DNA from: Adenanthera pavonina
Taxonomy: Eukaryota; Streptophyta; Magnoliopsida; Fabales; Fabaceae
Direction of reading: 5' to 3'
Length of the DNA: 64,000 bases
Assembly (NCBI GenBank): GCA_026686845.1
Contig: JAIVEN010000012.1
Span: forward strand, 15,006,501 to 15,070,500
The notes under the pieces were generated by a model. It saw nothing but the letters and a program-made list of their open reading frames with translations, did not search any database and had not been told where the DNA came from. The number at the start of each line of letters is the position of its first letter. The first letter of the stretch is position 1. This document shows, one piece after another, positions 24,360-34,955 of the stretch. The position numbers were made by a program, and so were the translations under genes.

Positions 24360-26020
24360 TGTTGAATCAAGAAGTTTTGATGATTCCAAACTAACCTTCA
24401 AGAGCTTGGAATAAAGATATCAAAGGTGCACAAAGGGTTCAAGTGAAGAAATCCTGGAGAAATCTATGCAAAGTTTGAGGTAAGATGTTTAGTTTTGTTT
24501 TAATTTGAGTAAAAGACTTTGATTTGGTGGAAAGAAGTTTTAAAACCTTGATTCTGTGTTAAATCATGGAATATTTGAAAAACACCCACCAACAGACAAA
24601 GTTTAAGAGGTTAATACCAATCTGTCATAGTGAAAGTTTGAACTTTAGCCTTTGGAAATTTGAATTTCATACTGAAACTGAACAAGTCTGAAGAGATGCC
24701 TCTCTGACAGACGAATTTTGAATTGATGAAATTCAAATTTTGATAAGTGTCTGAAAGGAGCTTTAAGCAACTGACGAACTTTGGGTTTTGAACATTCGAA
24801 TTTCAGACAAAATTAAACTTATGAAAACTAAAGAAATTCGTCTGAAATTATGTCAAAGTTCATCTAAAACCAAGTTTAGATTGGATTTTAAAATTGCTCA
24901 CTAACAGACGAACTTTGAACATGAAAATTTGAATTTCAGAAACTAAGCTTGTGAGCATGTTGGAATGACATGTTGACATACGAATGACAGTATTTATAAA
25001 TTCAAATTTTGAAGTTAGTCTAAAAAGAGGTCTCTCTGACAGAAGAAGTTTGCCCTTTGAACATTCGAATTTTGAACTACATAAACTACTGAGCCTTGTA
25101 AACCAGCTACGGACAAACGAATTTTGGGGTTCCAAAATTTGAATTTCGAGGGCACTGTAGGAAATTGAAAATACTGTTCACACTTAATAGAAAAACTTTC
25201 CACCTGAAAATTCGTATGTCACAACATAGAAACATTTTCAAAATACCAAAATTTGAATTTCACTTCATGACAGACGAACATCGGACTTTCAATGTTGAAG
25301 CTGTTAACCTTGGGTATCTGTGAAATTTGTCTGTTGACCAACTGAAATTCAAATTTCAGTATGTCAGAAGCATTAAATATGGTTGGTTAACAGATAGTTT
25401 TTCACAATAACTGTTGGACAACTTCTCCAAGGGATATATTTTATCTCTAATGGATATTTGAGACCTAAATCTATAAATATAATATCATTTAAAGTTGTGG
25501 GTAACGATTTTAACATTGTATATACTGAAACTCTGCCAAATCATTTACTCAAAGCTTCATACTCTCACGCTTCAATATTTATACTTTAACTTTCATATTC
25601 ACTCTAATTAAGAGAGTTTAATCTTTATAAACAATCTAATCTTCATCTGGAAGATAGATTTTCTTGTGAGGGGATATCACAAGGAATTGGGAAGTACTTT
25701 ATGAAAGTGCAGAGAGTGAATGAGCGAGCTCTAGAGAACATAGCACAAACCTTGTACTGTGACATTTGCAAGAAGTCCACGGAATTCTTCCAGAATAGTG
25801 GAAAAACTCAAGTGGTGACTTGAGGACTGGACGTAGGTCAAGTGGAGAGACCAAACTAGGATAAATTACTGAGCCTTCTTCTCTTTACTGCCACCTTTAC
25901 AGTTATTTGTTTATACTCTATTTTACCATCATATATTGCTTTCTTCACCTTCTTGATATTTCGCAGAAAATTTTTAATCTTCCCAATTCACCCCCTCTTA
26001 GGAAGCCAGCTAATCTAACA
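24360..26020 (+). mobile_element. Copia (Sirevirus-type) solo LTR with 5-bp TSD
   Basis: It begins TGTTGAATCAAGAAG and ends CTAATCTAACA. Perfect 5-bp repeats GTTAT flank it at 24355-24359 and 26021-26025. It aligns over its length with LTR A at 27679 but is clearly more diverged. The U3 repeat array spans about 24590-25400. A full element inserted here and was reduced by LTR-LTR recombination. Confidence 0.93.
25472..25479 (+). promoter_or_regulatory. TATA box of solo LTR
   Basis: TATAAATA at the conserved LTR position, after the U3 repeat array and before the GTTGTGGGTAACGA block. Confidence 0.6.
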
Positions 26021-27678
26021 GTTATTATCTTCCTTGGCCTACACGAGGTGTTGAACAGGTTTGGATGGTTGAGGTAATCGGGTGTCCTTTCGTAAGTCTT
26101 TCGATTGATTATATATATATGGCTAATCATTTTCATATCATGATATGCACATGTTATATATTTATGTATATGTTTTGCTCTTTCACACATGATATGCTTA
26201 ATAGTATGGATATTGTAGTTCTTTTTTATATTATGATATGTACAATTATACAGCTAGTGAGTTCTCTATCCTTATCTTGATTTATGATGAAAATGGTAGT
26301 AAACGTGATATACACAAGTATGATGAATGTTGAAATGTTAATGATTGTGATGCACCCTATGATTTACTATGTATGTTCATATGGTATGCTAGCACAATAG
26401 AAAATGATATATGTGGTTTTGTTAGCATGCATTGGGCATTATCAAATGTTGTACATTATTGAGACATATAGTTTGGGTGATGATGCTATAAATACCATGT
26501 GGTATGCTAATACACTAAATAGCACATGAGGCTTTGTATTCAAGCAGTGTGACTTATGTTATTCCAATCACTAAATAGTCATCCTATGGCCAAGAAACTC
26601 AAGTGGCTATTAATTGGAGTGTACCTTCTCTAAATAGCTACCAATTTAGGTGATTCAAGGGGAGGAGAGCTATGGTCCAACCTTTAGTGTAATGTCCTTT
26701 GGCTCAGTCATGATTATTAGGAGGAAAGTTGGGTGGTGATCCCGGAATCAACTATTACCTTGTCATGGTAATTGACTCATGGTTGTAACTATGTATTAAT
26801 GGGATTTGTGTCTAGATAACACACATATTGCAATTATATTGAGTATGGCTTTCAAACATTATTTTGGAAGCATGATACATTATGTATATATGTATATATG
26901 TATGTCCATGTGTACCCCCGATTACTAGGACCTATATCTCACCTCCTGGCTAAAATTTCCTAGGTAAAGCATTTAGCATTGGCAAGGAGAGAACAAAGGA
27001 GGGCTTGGGAAAGGAGAATTGAGAGTGCACTTGTAGGTACTAAGGTTGTGCCCTTTATGTTGTTGTTGTTGGTTTTTCTTCAGTAAAGTGCCACATGTAA
27101 GGTCTGCGTTATACCAAATATTTTGAGTGTGTATTCACATGGTTGTGGGGTAGACTATTGTATGCCCCTACTAAACTCTTTTACCTTCTATGTTGGATTA
27201 TTATGTGGTTTTGGGTTTATGGCCAACAATATGGTAAATTGTGTCCATGTATGTTCTATATGTGATTTGAGATGCTTCAATCCTAATGTCTTGTGTTGGG
27301 TATGAGATTGGTAGTTCTATGTCCCTTTGGTTATGTATATTTAGATTGAAAGTTTGGTTTCGATATTTGGTCCTATACGTGTAAAGTAGGTATATAATCC
27401 ATTAGTGTGAAGTTGGGTCAAAGGGGCTCAAAATTTGGAGAAGTAGTTTCTTTGGGATGAAACCTCCTTAGATTTGGTTCTAGAGTCTTATGTGACTTGT
27501 TGGTATGGTCCTTGTCTGCCAGATGCTTATTAGTTGCAATTGGAGAAGTTTGGTTCATTGTTTTGATCAATAAGTAATGTTTTGGTGTTGGGTATCCAAA
27601 ATCTCCATAAGGAGATATTTTGCCATGACTTGTATCTATGGTTAGAGTAAGAGTAGAGTAACTTGTATGCCTTAAAAA

Positions 27679-29541
27679 TGTTGAATCAAGAGTTTTGATG
27701 ATTGTAAACCAACACTCAAGAGCTTGAATTGAAGATATCAAAGGAGATCAAAGCTGTTTCAAGTGAAGATTTTCTGAGTATTTGTTGTTAGATCTCTTGT
27801 AGGATCTTTAGTTTTTGTTATTATTGGGTAAAAGTTTTTGATTTGAGAAAAAGATGTTTTCAAACCTTGATTTTGTGTTAAATCTTTACCTATTTGAAAA
27901 ACATCCACAAACAGACGAAGGTTGAAAGATTAAGCAAAACTGTCAAGTTGGAAATTCGAACTTTGCCTTTGGAAATTCGAATTTCGAGCTGAAACTGAAT
28001 AAGTCTGAAGAGATGGCTCTCTGTCAGACGGATTTTGATTGTTCAAAATTCAAATTTTCATCTAGTCTGAAAGAAGCCTTTCTGGTAATAGACGAACTTC
28101 ACACTTTCAAAATTCGAATTTCAAGAAAAATGAAGTTTGTGAAAACCAAAGAAATTCGTCTGAGACTATGATAAAATGCATCTGAAATCAAAATGAAATT
28201 GAGTTTGATAAATGCTCTCTGACAGACAAATTTTGAACTTCCAACATTCGAATTTTCATAAAAGTCTGAGAGAAGCTTCTTTGCAACAGACGAACTTTAA
28301 GTCTTCAAAATTCGAATTTCAGACAAAACAAAATTTGAGAAAATGGAAGAAATACATCTAAGACTATGTTAAAGTTCATCTGAGATCAAGAATGATTTGA
28401 GTCTCAAAACTGTTCTCTGACAGACGAACTTTGAACATTAAAATTCGAATTTCAGAAGCTGAGTTCTTGAGTCTGTTGAAGTGAAAAATTGACATACGAA
28501 TGATAAGAACTTGGAACATTCGAATGATGAAATTAGTCTGAAAAGAGTCTCTCTGACAGACGAATTTCACCCCTTCAAAATTTGAATTTTGAAGAAAGTA
28601 ATCTGCTGTGCCTCTTTAAACAATCAATAGACAGACGAATTATGGGGTTCCAAAATTCAAATTTCGAGGGCACTGTAGCAAATTGAAAACACTGTTCACA
28701 CTTAACCGAAAAACTTTCTTCTTGAAAATTCGTATGTCACATTGTGAAAATATTTTGTAAGTTTCAACATTCGAATTTCACCTCATGAGCAGACGAACTT
28801 CGTGCTGTAACGTTGGAACCTTTAACCTTCGGTCCTTTCGAAATTCGTCTGTTGACCAGCCAAAATTCAAATTTCAGTATGTCAGAAACATTAAATGCGG
28901 TTGGTAAATGGATAGTTTTTCAGAGTAACCGTTGGATAACTTCTCCAACGGATAGATTAAAGTCTCTAACGGACATTTGAGACCTAAATCTATAAATACA
29001 ACAACATTTGAAGTTGTGGGTAACAAATCAAACGGGTGTATAACGAATTTCTGCTGAATCTTCTTCTCAAAAGCTTTTACCCTCTCAACTTCTATACTTG
29101 TACTGAAACTTTCATATCTACTCTTTTCAAGAGAGTTATTTCATTGTAATCAATCTACTCTTCATCTGGAAGATAGATTTACTTGTGAGGGGTATTCACA
29201 AGGGGATTGAGAAGCACATAGTGAAAGTGCTTGGAGAGTTTGAGAGAGCTCAGAAACAGAGCATACTCATGTACTGTGGCCTTAGCAAGAAGCCCATTGA
29301 AATTCTTGCTGTATAGTGGATAAATCCCAAGAGGTGTCTTGGGGACTGGATGTAGGTCAAGTGGAAAGACCGAACCAGGATAAATTACTGAGTCTTCTTC
29401 TCCCTATCTTTATTTTTCAGCTTGCTCTGTTTTACGCATTATTTTCATTATATTGTGATATCTTCACTTACTTCACTTTGTGCAGAAAAATTTCAAACTT
29501 CCCAATTCACCCCCCCTCTTGGGAAGTCAGCCTTGCTAACA
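27679..29541 (+). mobile_element. Copia LTR A, plus orientation (inverted relative to the array)
   Basis: It begins TGTTGAATCAAGAG and ends GCCTTGCTAACA, with a length of 1,863 bp. It is nearly identical to the reverse complement of LTR B, 105 bp away, giving a very long inverted repeat. The left flank is AAAAA and the right TCTCT, so no TSD. No PBS or gag follows in its own orientation, so it is not the 5' LTR of a plus-strand element. U3 (about 27679-29020) holds about ten CAGACGAA-type motifs. Confidence 0.92.
28991..28998 (+). promoter_or_regulatory. TATA box of LTR A
   Basis: TATAAATA about 1.3 kb into the LTR, conserved in all copies. It sets the U3/R border roughly 30 bp downstream, by analogy with other LTR promoters. 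Confidence 0.65.
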
Positions 29542-29646
29542 TCTCTTGCTAACATCTTTATTTTCAGTATGCTTTCTCCAAAGCCAGCCATCTTTATTCC
29601 CGGACTGTAAGATCCTTTGAATGGGAATCCGGGCTTTGATACCACT
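29542..29646 (-). mobile_element. Truncated internal leader between inverted LTRs (unit 0 remnant)
   Basis: Positions 29566-29646 match the leader of the full units (39870-39950), including PBS and gag start codon, with about eight gag codons left. LTR B is therefore also the 5' LTR of a third unit now lost to its left. The 24-bp filler at 29542-29565 repeats CTTGCTAACATCT from the end of LTR A and shares CATCTTTATT with the leader, a microhomology signature. Confidence 0.8.
29633..29644 (-). other. Primer-binding site, unit 0 (one mismatch)
   Basis: The minus strand reads TGGTATCAAAGC, one base off the TGGTATCAGAGC complement of initiator-Met tRNA, two bases from LTR B. Confidence 0.8.
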
Positions 29647-31508
29647 TGTTAGCAAGGCTGACTTCCCAAGAGGGGGGTGAATTGGGAAGTTTGAAATTTT
29701 TCTGCACAAAGTGAAGTAAGTGAAGATATCACAATATAATGAAAATAATGCGTAAAACAGAGCAAGCTGAAAAATAAAGATAGGGAGAAGAAGACTCAGT
29801 AATTTATCCTGGTTCGGTCTTTCCACTTGACCTACATCCAGTCCCCAAGACACCTCTTGGGATTTATCCACTATACAGCAAGAATTTCAATGGGCTTCTT
29901 GCTAAGGCCACAGTACACGAGTATGCTCTGTTTCTGAGCTCTCTCAAACTCTCCAAGCACTTTCACTATGTGCTTCTCAATCCCCTTGTGAATACCCCTC
30001 ACAAGTAAATCTATCTTCCAGATGAAGAGTAGATTGATTACAATGAAATAACTCTCTTGAAAAGAGTAGATATGAAAGTTTCAGTACAAGTATAGAAGTT
30101 GAGAGGGTAAAAGCTTTTGAGAAGAAGATTCAGCAGAAATTCGTTATACACCCGTTTGATTTGTTACCCACAACTTCAAATGTTGTTGTATTTATAGATT
30201 TAGGTCTCAAATGTCCGTTAGAGACTTTAATCTATCCGTTGGAGAAGTTATCCAACGGTTACTCTAAAAAACTATCCGTTTACCAACCGCATTTAATGTT
30301 TTTGACATACTGAAATTCGAATTTTGGCTGGTCAACAGACGAATTTCGAAAGGACCGAAGGTTAAAGGTTCCAACGTTACAGCACGAAGTTCGTCTGCTC
30401 ATGAGGTGAAATTTGAATGTTGAAACTTACAAAATATTTTCACAATGTGACATACGAATTTTCAAGAAGAAAGTTTTTCGGTTAAGTGTGAACAGTGTTT
30501 TCAATTTGCTACAGTGCCCTCGAAATTCGAATTTTGGAACCCCAAAATTCGTCTGTCTATTGATTGTTTAAAGAGGCACATCAGATTACTTTCTTCGAAA
30601 TTCGAATTTTGAAGGGGTGAAATTCCGCTGTCAGAGAGACTCTTTTCAGACTAATTTCATCATCCGAATGTTGCAAGTTCTTATCATTCGTATGTCAATT
30701 TTTCACTTCAACAGACTCAAGAACTCAGCTTCTGAAATTCAAATTTTAATGTTCAAAGTTCGTCTGTCAGAGAGCAGTTTTGAGACTCAAATCATTCTTG
30801 ATCTCAGATGAACTTTAACATAGTCTTAGATGTATTTCTTCCATTTTCTCAAATTTTGTTTTGTCTGAAATTCGACTTTTGAAGACTTAAAGTTCATCTG
30901 TTGCAAAGAAGCTTCTCTCAGACTTTTATGAAAATTCGAATGTTAGAAGTTCAAAATTCGTCTGTTAGAGAGCATTTATCAAACACAATTTCATTTTGAT
31001 TTCAGATGCATTTTATCATAGTCTCAGACGAATTTCTTTGGTTTTCACAAACTTCATTTTTCTTGAAATTCGAATTTTGAAAGTGTGAAGTTCGTCTGTT
31101 AACAGAAAGGCTTCTTTCAGAATAGATGAAAATTTGAATTTTGAACAATCAAAATTCGTCTGATAGAGAGCCATCTCTTCAGACTTATTCAGTTTCAGCT
31201 CGAAATTCGAATTTCCAAAGGCAAAGTTCGAATTTCCAACTTGACAGTTCAGCTTAATCTTTCAACCTTCGTCTGTTTGTGGGTGTTTTTCAAATAGGTA
31301 AAGATTTAACACAAAATCAAGGTTTGAAAACATCTTTTTCTCAAATCAAAAACTTTTACCCAATCATAACAAAAACTAAAGATCCTACAAAAGATCTAAC
31401 AGCAAATACTCAGAAAATCTTCACTTGAAACAGCTTTGATCTCCTTTGATATCTTCAATTCAAGCTCTTGAGTGTTGGTTTACAATCATCAAAACTCTTG
31501 ATTCAACA
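29647..31508 (-). repeat. LTR B (3' LTR of unit 1, 5' LTR of unit 0)
   Basis: It is 1,862 bp, TGTTAG to TCAACA on the plus strand. It shares diagnostic variants with LTR C (ATTCCGCTGTCAG at about 30622 and CATCCGAATG at about 30662) that LTRs A and D lack. The U3 repeat array lies at about 30300-31280. The right flank is the PPT, as expected for a 3' LTR. Confidence 0.95.
30189..30196 (-). promoter_or_regulatory. TATA box of LTR B
   Basis: TATAAATA on the minus strand at the conserved position. Confidence 0.65.
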
Positions 31509-31522
31509 TTCTCCCCCTTTTT
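31509..31522 (-). other. Polypurine tract, unit 1
   Basis: AAAAAGGGGGAGAA on the minus strand, immediately upstream of the 3' LTR. It is the plus-strand primer site and typical of Sireviruses. Confidence 0.9.
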
Positions 31523-31790
31523 GATGATGACAAAACAACTCACAAACTGGATTAGTACTTGGGTTTGCTTTCACAAGCTCCCCCTCAACATATGCATAAG
31601 ATATCAAAACAACAGATTAAGTGAAGAGTATTTAAGGCACAAAACATTGCAACAAAGAGATCCATTCATTTAATCAAAAGTTGCTTGAACAGAAGCAAAT
31701 TAACCAAAGTTTAAAACAAGACCAAAACACAAATACACAGAGTACAAAGTACAACAAGAGGACTTAAGCCTAATCTTCAATCATCTCCAA
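31523..31790 (-). other. 3' untranslated stretch of unit 1
   Basis: Noncoding DNA between the third ORF and the PPT. It matches 41826-42093 in unit 2 with few differences. Confidence 0.7.
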
Positions 31791-33956
31791 TCATTTCTTC
31801 TTGGACTTGGTCTTCTTGCTGTAGGTTTTCCCTTTCCCTTTCCAAGATTGCTCACCAGCAGACTTTCCAGTTTGCCCAGACTTCTCCCCCTTTTTGACAT
31901 CATCAGGAAGTCCAACAAAATCAGCCGGAGGAAGGATCTGAGAGATAGGAATAGCACGGAGTGGCACAGGAGCAAAAGGGATTTCAGGTTCAGCTGGGGG
32001 CTCAGCAGGCTCTTCATCATCATCAGAGACCTCAAGCAGCACTTGCATTTCCTGCCTAGAAAGAGCTAGTTGAGCTCTCTGTTCCTCTGAAAGCCCATAA
32101 GCAGCAAGAGAAGAAGAAGCTGGCTTAGCAGGAGGAAACATTTTTTCTAGCCTTCTCCTCTGATCTAGCAGCAGAGCATTGTGAGCAATGGCAAGATAAT
32201 CGATAACAGGTACAATGCTCCTTTCCTCATTGCTAGCTCCTTCTGACACAGAAGAGGTTGAAATAGCTGCAACCATTCTTTCAACTTGCTCAGATTCTTC
32301 AATGGACAGAATTGAATCCGGAGCATCTTCTTGCATGGGCTCATGAGGGCCTGTGTCTTGGAGACCTTCTTCTTCCAATCCATAGTCCAAGGGTGGACCA
32401 GGACTTGGTGTTCTCATAGCACCAGCACCATCTATATCATCATCATGGTCAGAGGAGGCAATCTCGAAGGGACTTGGAGGCACAGGGGTTGGAGACAGAG
32501 TAGGCTCAGGGACACCAGTCTGAGGTGGAGATGAAGTGGTAGGAATTGCATTTCTTATCTCTTCATAGGCATCAGCCACCACCTTCATATTTACAGCCAA
32601 CTGATGGATCTGATCTTGTAGATGAGCAAATTTGGCATTTTGCTCATCTCTAATGCTAAGAATGAGTGTTGACAGACTGTCAAACAACTCAGTGATCTTT
32701 GTTGGCTTGGCTCATGAGGAGGGAGTGGAAGGAGGGTGAGTAGGCCTGGAAGGAGATGGGAATGGCTGAGAAGGCTGAGGTACAGATTTGCCAGGGGCCT
32801 CAAAAGTTCCTTCTTGTTGGAGGGATGCATTAGCAACAAAGAACAAATCTTCAGATTTCCCTGCTCCTTTTCCAACCCATCGTCCTTCATCTCTTTCAAT
32901 GCCCATCCTTTGCAGTTCCTCCTCTTTGAATGCCTCAGTGAGTTTCCCTTTCCCCTTTTCAATGTGTTGAATCCTAGCATGCTGCAAGATTCTTGAAATA
33001 ATTGCTGCATAGGGGAGTGTGGAGTCCTTCCTCTGATCCCTTGCCTTTATCATTCTGTGGAGGATGATATGACCCATGTTAATCAGCTTCCCATGAATGA
33101 TAGCAGTCATCACATGAGCCTCTGCCCTTGTTATCAAATTGAAACTGCCACCCTTGTTGAAAATGATCCTGGACACTATGTAGTGCAGGATTCTGACTTG
33201 TACACTAAGGTCTGTGGGCTTCAATAGATTTATTGTTGGCCTGTTCTCTCTTCTCCTGAATAAGGTGTCCAAGATGGTGCTTTCTTTGTAGTTCAGAAAG
33301 GATCCACCTTCTTCATCAGTTGTGCTTGCCTCATCCATATACCCAGAGGCTGTTATGTCAACTTTTAGCCCATCTTGACCTGGGATTTCCAGCACTTCAT
33401 TGATTGTTTCATCAGCAAGCCAGATGGTCCTTGATCTCAAAGTGACCTCCCATTTCTTTTTCTTGCTGTTATATTGAAGAGAGGCATACCAAGTCTTCAC
33501 TACCTCATCATCATATTTTTCAGCAATTTCCAACAGATTTTTATATCTTAACAACCATATTGCAGCATCAAAATTGTTGGATATCAGAAATTGTTCCACA
33601 TTTACACAGTGAGGCTTGATTACCTTTTTGTTGGAAAACTTTGTAGAATACTCTTCTTGAATCTCAGGAGTGCTCTAAAGTGGCAGTGTAGTAAACTCAA
33701 ATTCTCCAGATTGAGTAGAAGAGGAGGAAGCCACAGCAGCAGTATCAGCCGAAGGAACTGCAGCTTTTGATGAGGAAAGCCCAGTTTTCTGAGAATCTGC
33801 CTTGGATGATGATTTCTGGCGTTTAGAAGGGGTAGCTTTACTGGGATCAGCCTTTCTCTTGGATTTCTCTCCTTCCTTTGTAGCATATTGAGATTTGACC
33901 GTTCTTTTTGGCCGAGTTCCAGCTTGTCCTGCTCCAGGGATCTTTACTCTCGCCAT
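31791..33956 (-). pseudogene. Sirevirus third ORF (historically env-like), unit 1, two stops
   Basis: About 721 codons from an ATG at 33956. Stops lie at codon 94 (33675-33677, TGG to TAG) and codon 415 (32712-32714, CGA to TGA); unit 2 has sense codons at both sites. Visible parts in order: a Lys/Arg-rich, nuclear-signal-like N-terminus (about residues 17-53), a central region with WLLRYKNLLEIAEKYDDEVV and an IWLADETINEVLEIPGQ motif (about 128-195), a Pro/Ser-rich linker (about 393-414), a heptad-like helix (about 424-470), an acidic DHDDDID patch and a Lys-rich tail. I see no signal peptide or clear membrane span, so an envelope role is not supported by the sequence. Sireviruses commonly carry an ORF here; its function is unknown. 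Confidence 0.8.
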
Positions 33957-34955
33957 TTTTCAGTGGAATGATGCAGAATGTGGCTTAGAATAGGTTTATA
34001 GGATGCGAATGGAAGTTTAATTGGTGAAGAATGACGGTTTTTGGACAGGAGTTAAGAGGATTAAAGAGAGAATCAGAACAGACTTAGAGAGGTTACAAAT
34101 AGGGTTGCGTCTGTTCTGTGGAAAACCGTCGCATTTAACGTGTGTAACCGTCTGACAGACGAATTTTGAGGGGTCAAAATTTGAACTTCGGGCAGTTACA
34201 AGTTAAACCGTTCAGCACAGCTTACTGACAGATGAATTTTCATCCTGAAAGTTCGTTTGACAGTGGCTAGAAATGAGCAAAATAAGCACAACAGACGAAT
34301 TTTATTCCACCAAAATTCGAATGTTGAAAAGAAAAAGGCAGGCATCAATCAAACTATCAATCAACAGACGAATTAAACATGCAGAACTGCATCTTTCAAG
34401 AATTCAACATGAATGATATGATTCAACAGACGAATTTTGAACTGAAAATTCAAATTTTTCAACTTTTGTAAAGATTGTCCAACATTCGTATGTTCAGAAG
34501 TAATGATTTGCATAGCAGTGATGAACAATCATAACTTTGAAATTTCTGATTTTTAAAATTCGAATTTTCAAGCTCCAACAGACGAATTTTGAGGCATTAC
34601 TGAGAACTGTTCCAAGGCATAACAGGCCAAAGTTCGTCTGTTGGTCAACCAAAATTTGAATGTTGACCTTGTTGACCAGTTCAAAAACACAGATTATCAA
34701 TGAAATTCGTCTAGTAATCAATCAACATACAAATTTCAACCTTAAACAACTTACGGAATGAATCCAGACCTTAGAATAATTGTCATTCACTTCACTTTCT
34801 GGTTGTTCCAATCTGGAGTGCTCCAATCTTTCAAACTTCTAGCCATTGATTTTTCACAAGGAGCACCTGCAACTAAAATTAAACATACTCCGATGCTCAA
34901 GTTAGAATTGATTCTAATATTGAAAATTCTAAAGAAAGAATTGCATAGAAATAAC
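33957..34955 (-). repeat. pol-ORF3 spacer with LTR-like motif array, unit 1
   Basis: No long frame. From about 34150 to 34740 the plus strand repeats CAGACGAATTTT and AAAATTCGAATG words, the vocabulary of the U3 array, at least eight CAGACGAA-type occurrences. Relative to the element's sense strand the CAGACGAA orientation is mostly opposite to that in U3. The first 150 bp next to ORF3 lack the repeats. Confidence 0.8.

Larger units (their letters stand above)
20449..27678 (+). mobile_element. Gypsy LTR, family Z copy 2, split by two insertions
   Basis: It is present as three pieces: 20449-20490, 23595-24359 and 26021-27678. The start TGTAATGACCC fits a gypsy LTR end. The middle and right pieces align with copy 3 (53838-56357) and, reversed, with copy 1. 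One example is GGGTAAGTCAATC at about 23912 against GGTAAGTGATCTC at about 54142. A CACTA element and a copia solo LTR interrupt it, each with its own TSD, so the LTR is older than both. Its 3' end is not found before LTR A at 27679. Confidence 0.6.

Noticed and set aside
29536..29871. 111-codon frame with DKSQEVSWGLDVGQVERPNQ
   Set aside because: This frame recurs in every copia LTR as part of the R-U5 sequence; not a separate gene.
30300..31280. CRISPR-like regular repeats
   Set aside because: Units vary in length and sequence, occur in both orientations and lie in LTR U3 regions of a plant retroelement.
30300..31280. Heat-shock elements in the TTCGAA words
   Set aside because: Spacing GAAATTCGAA does not fit the GAAnnTTCnnGAA pattern.
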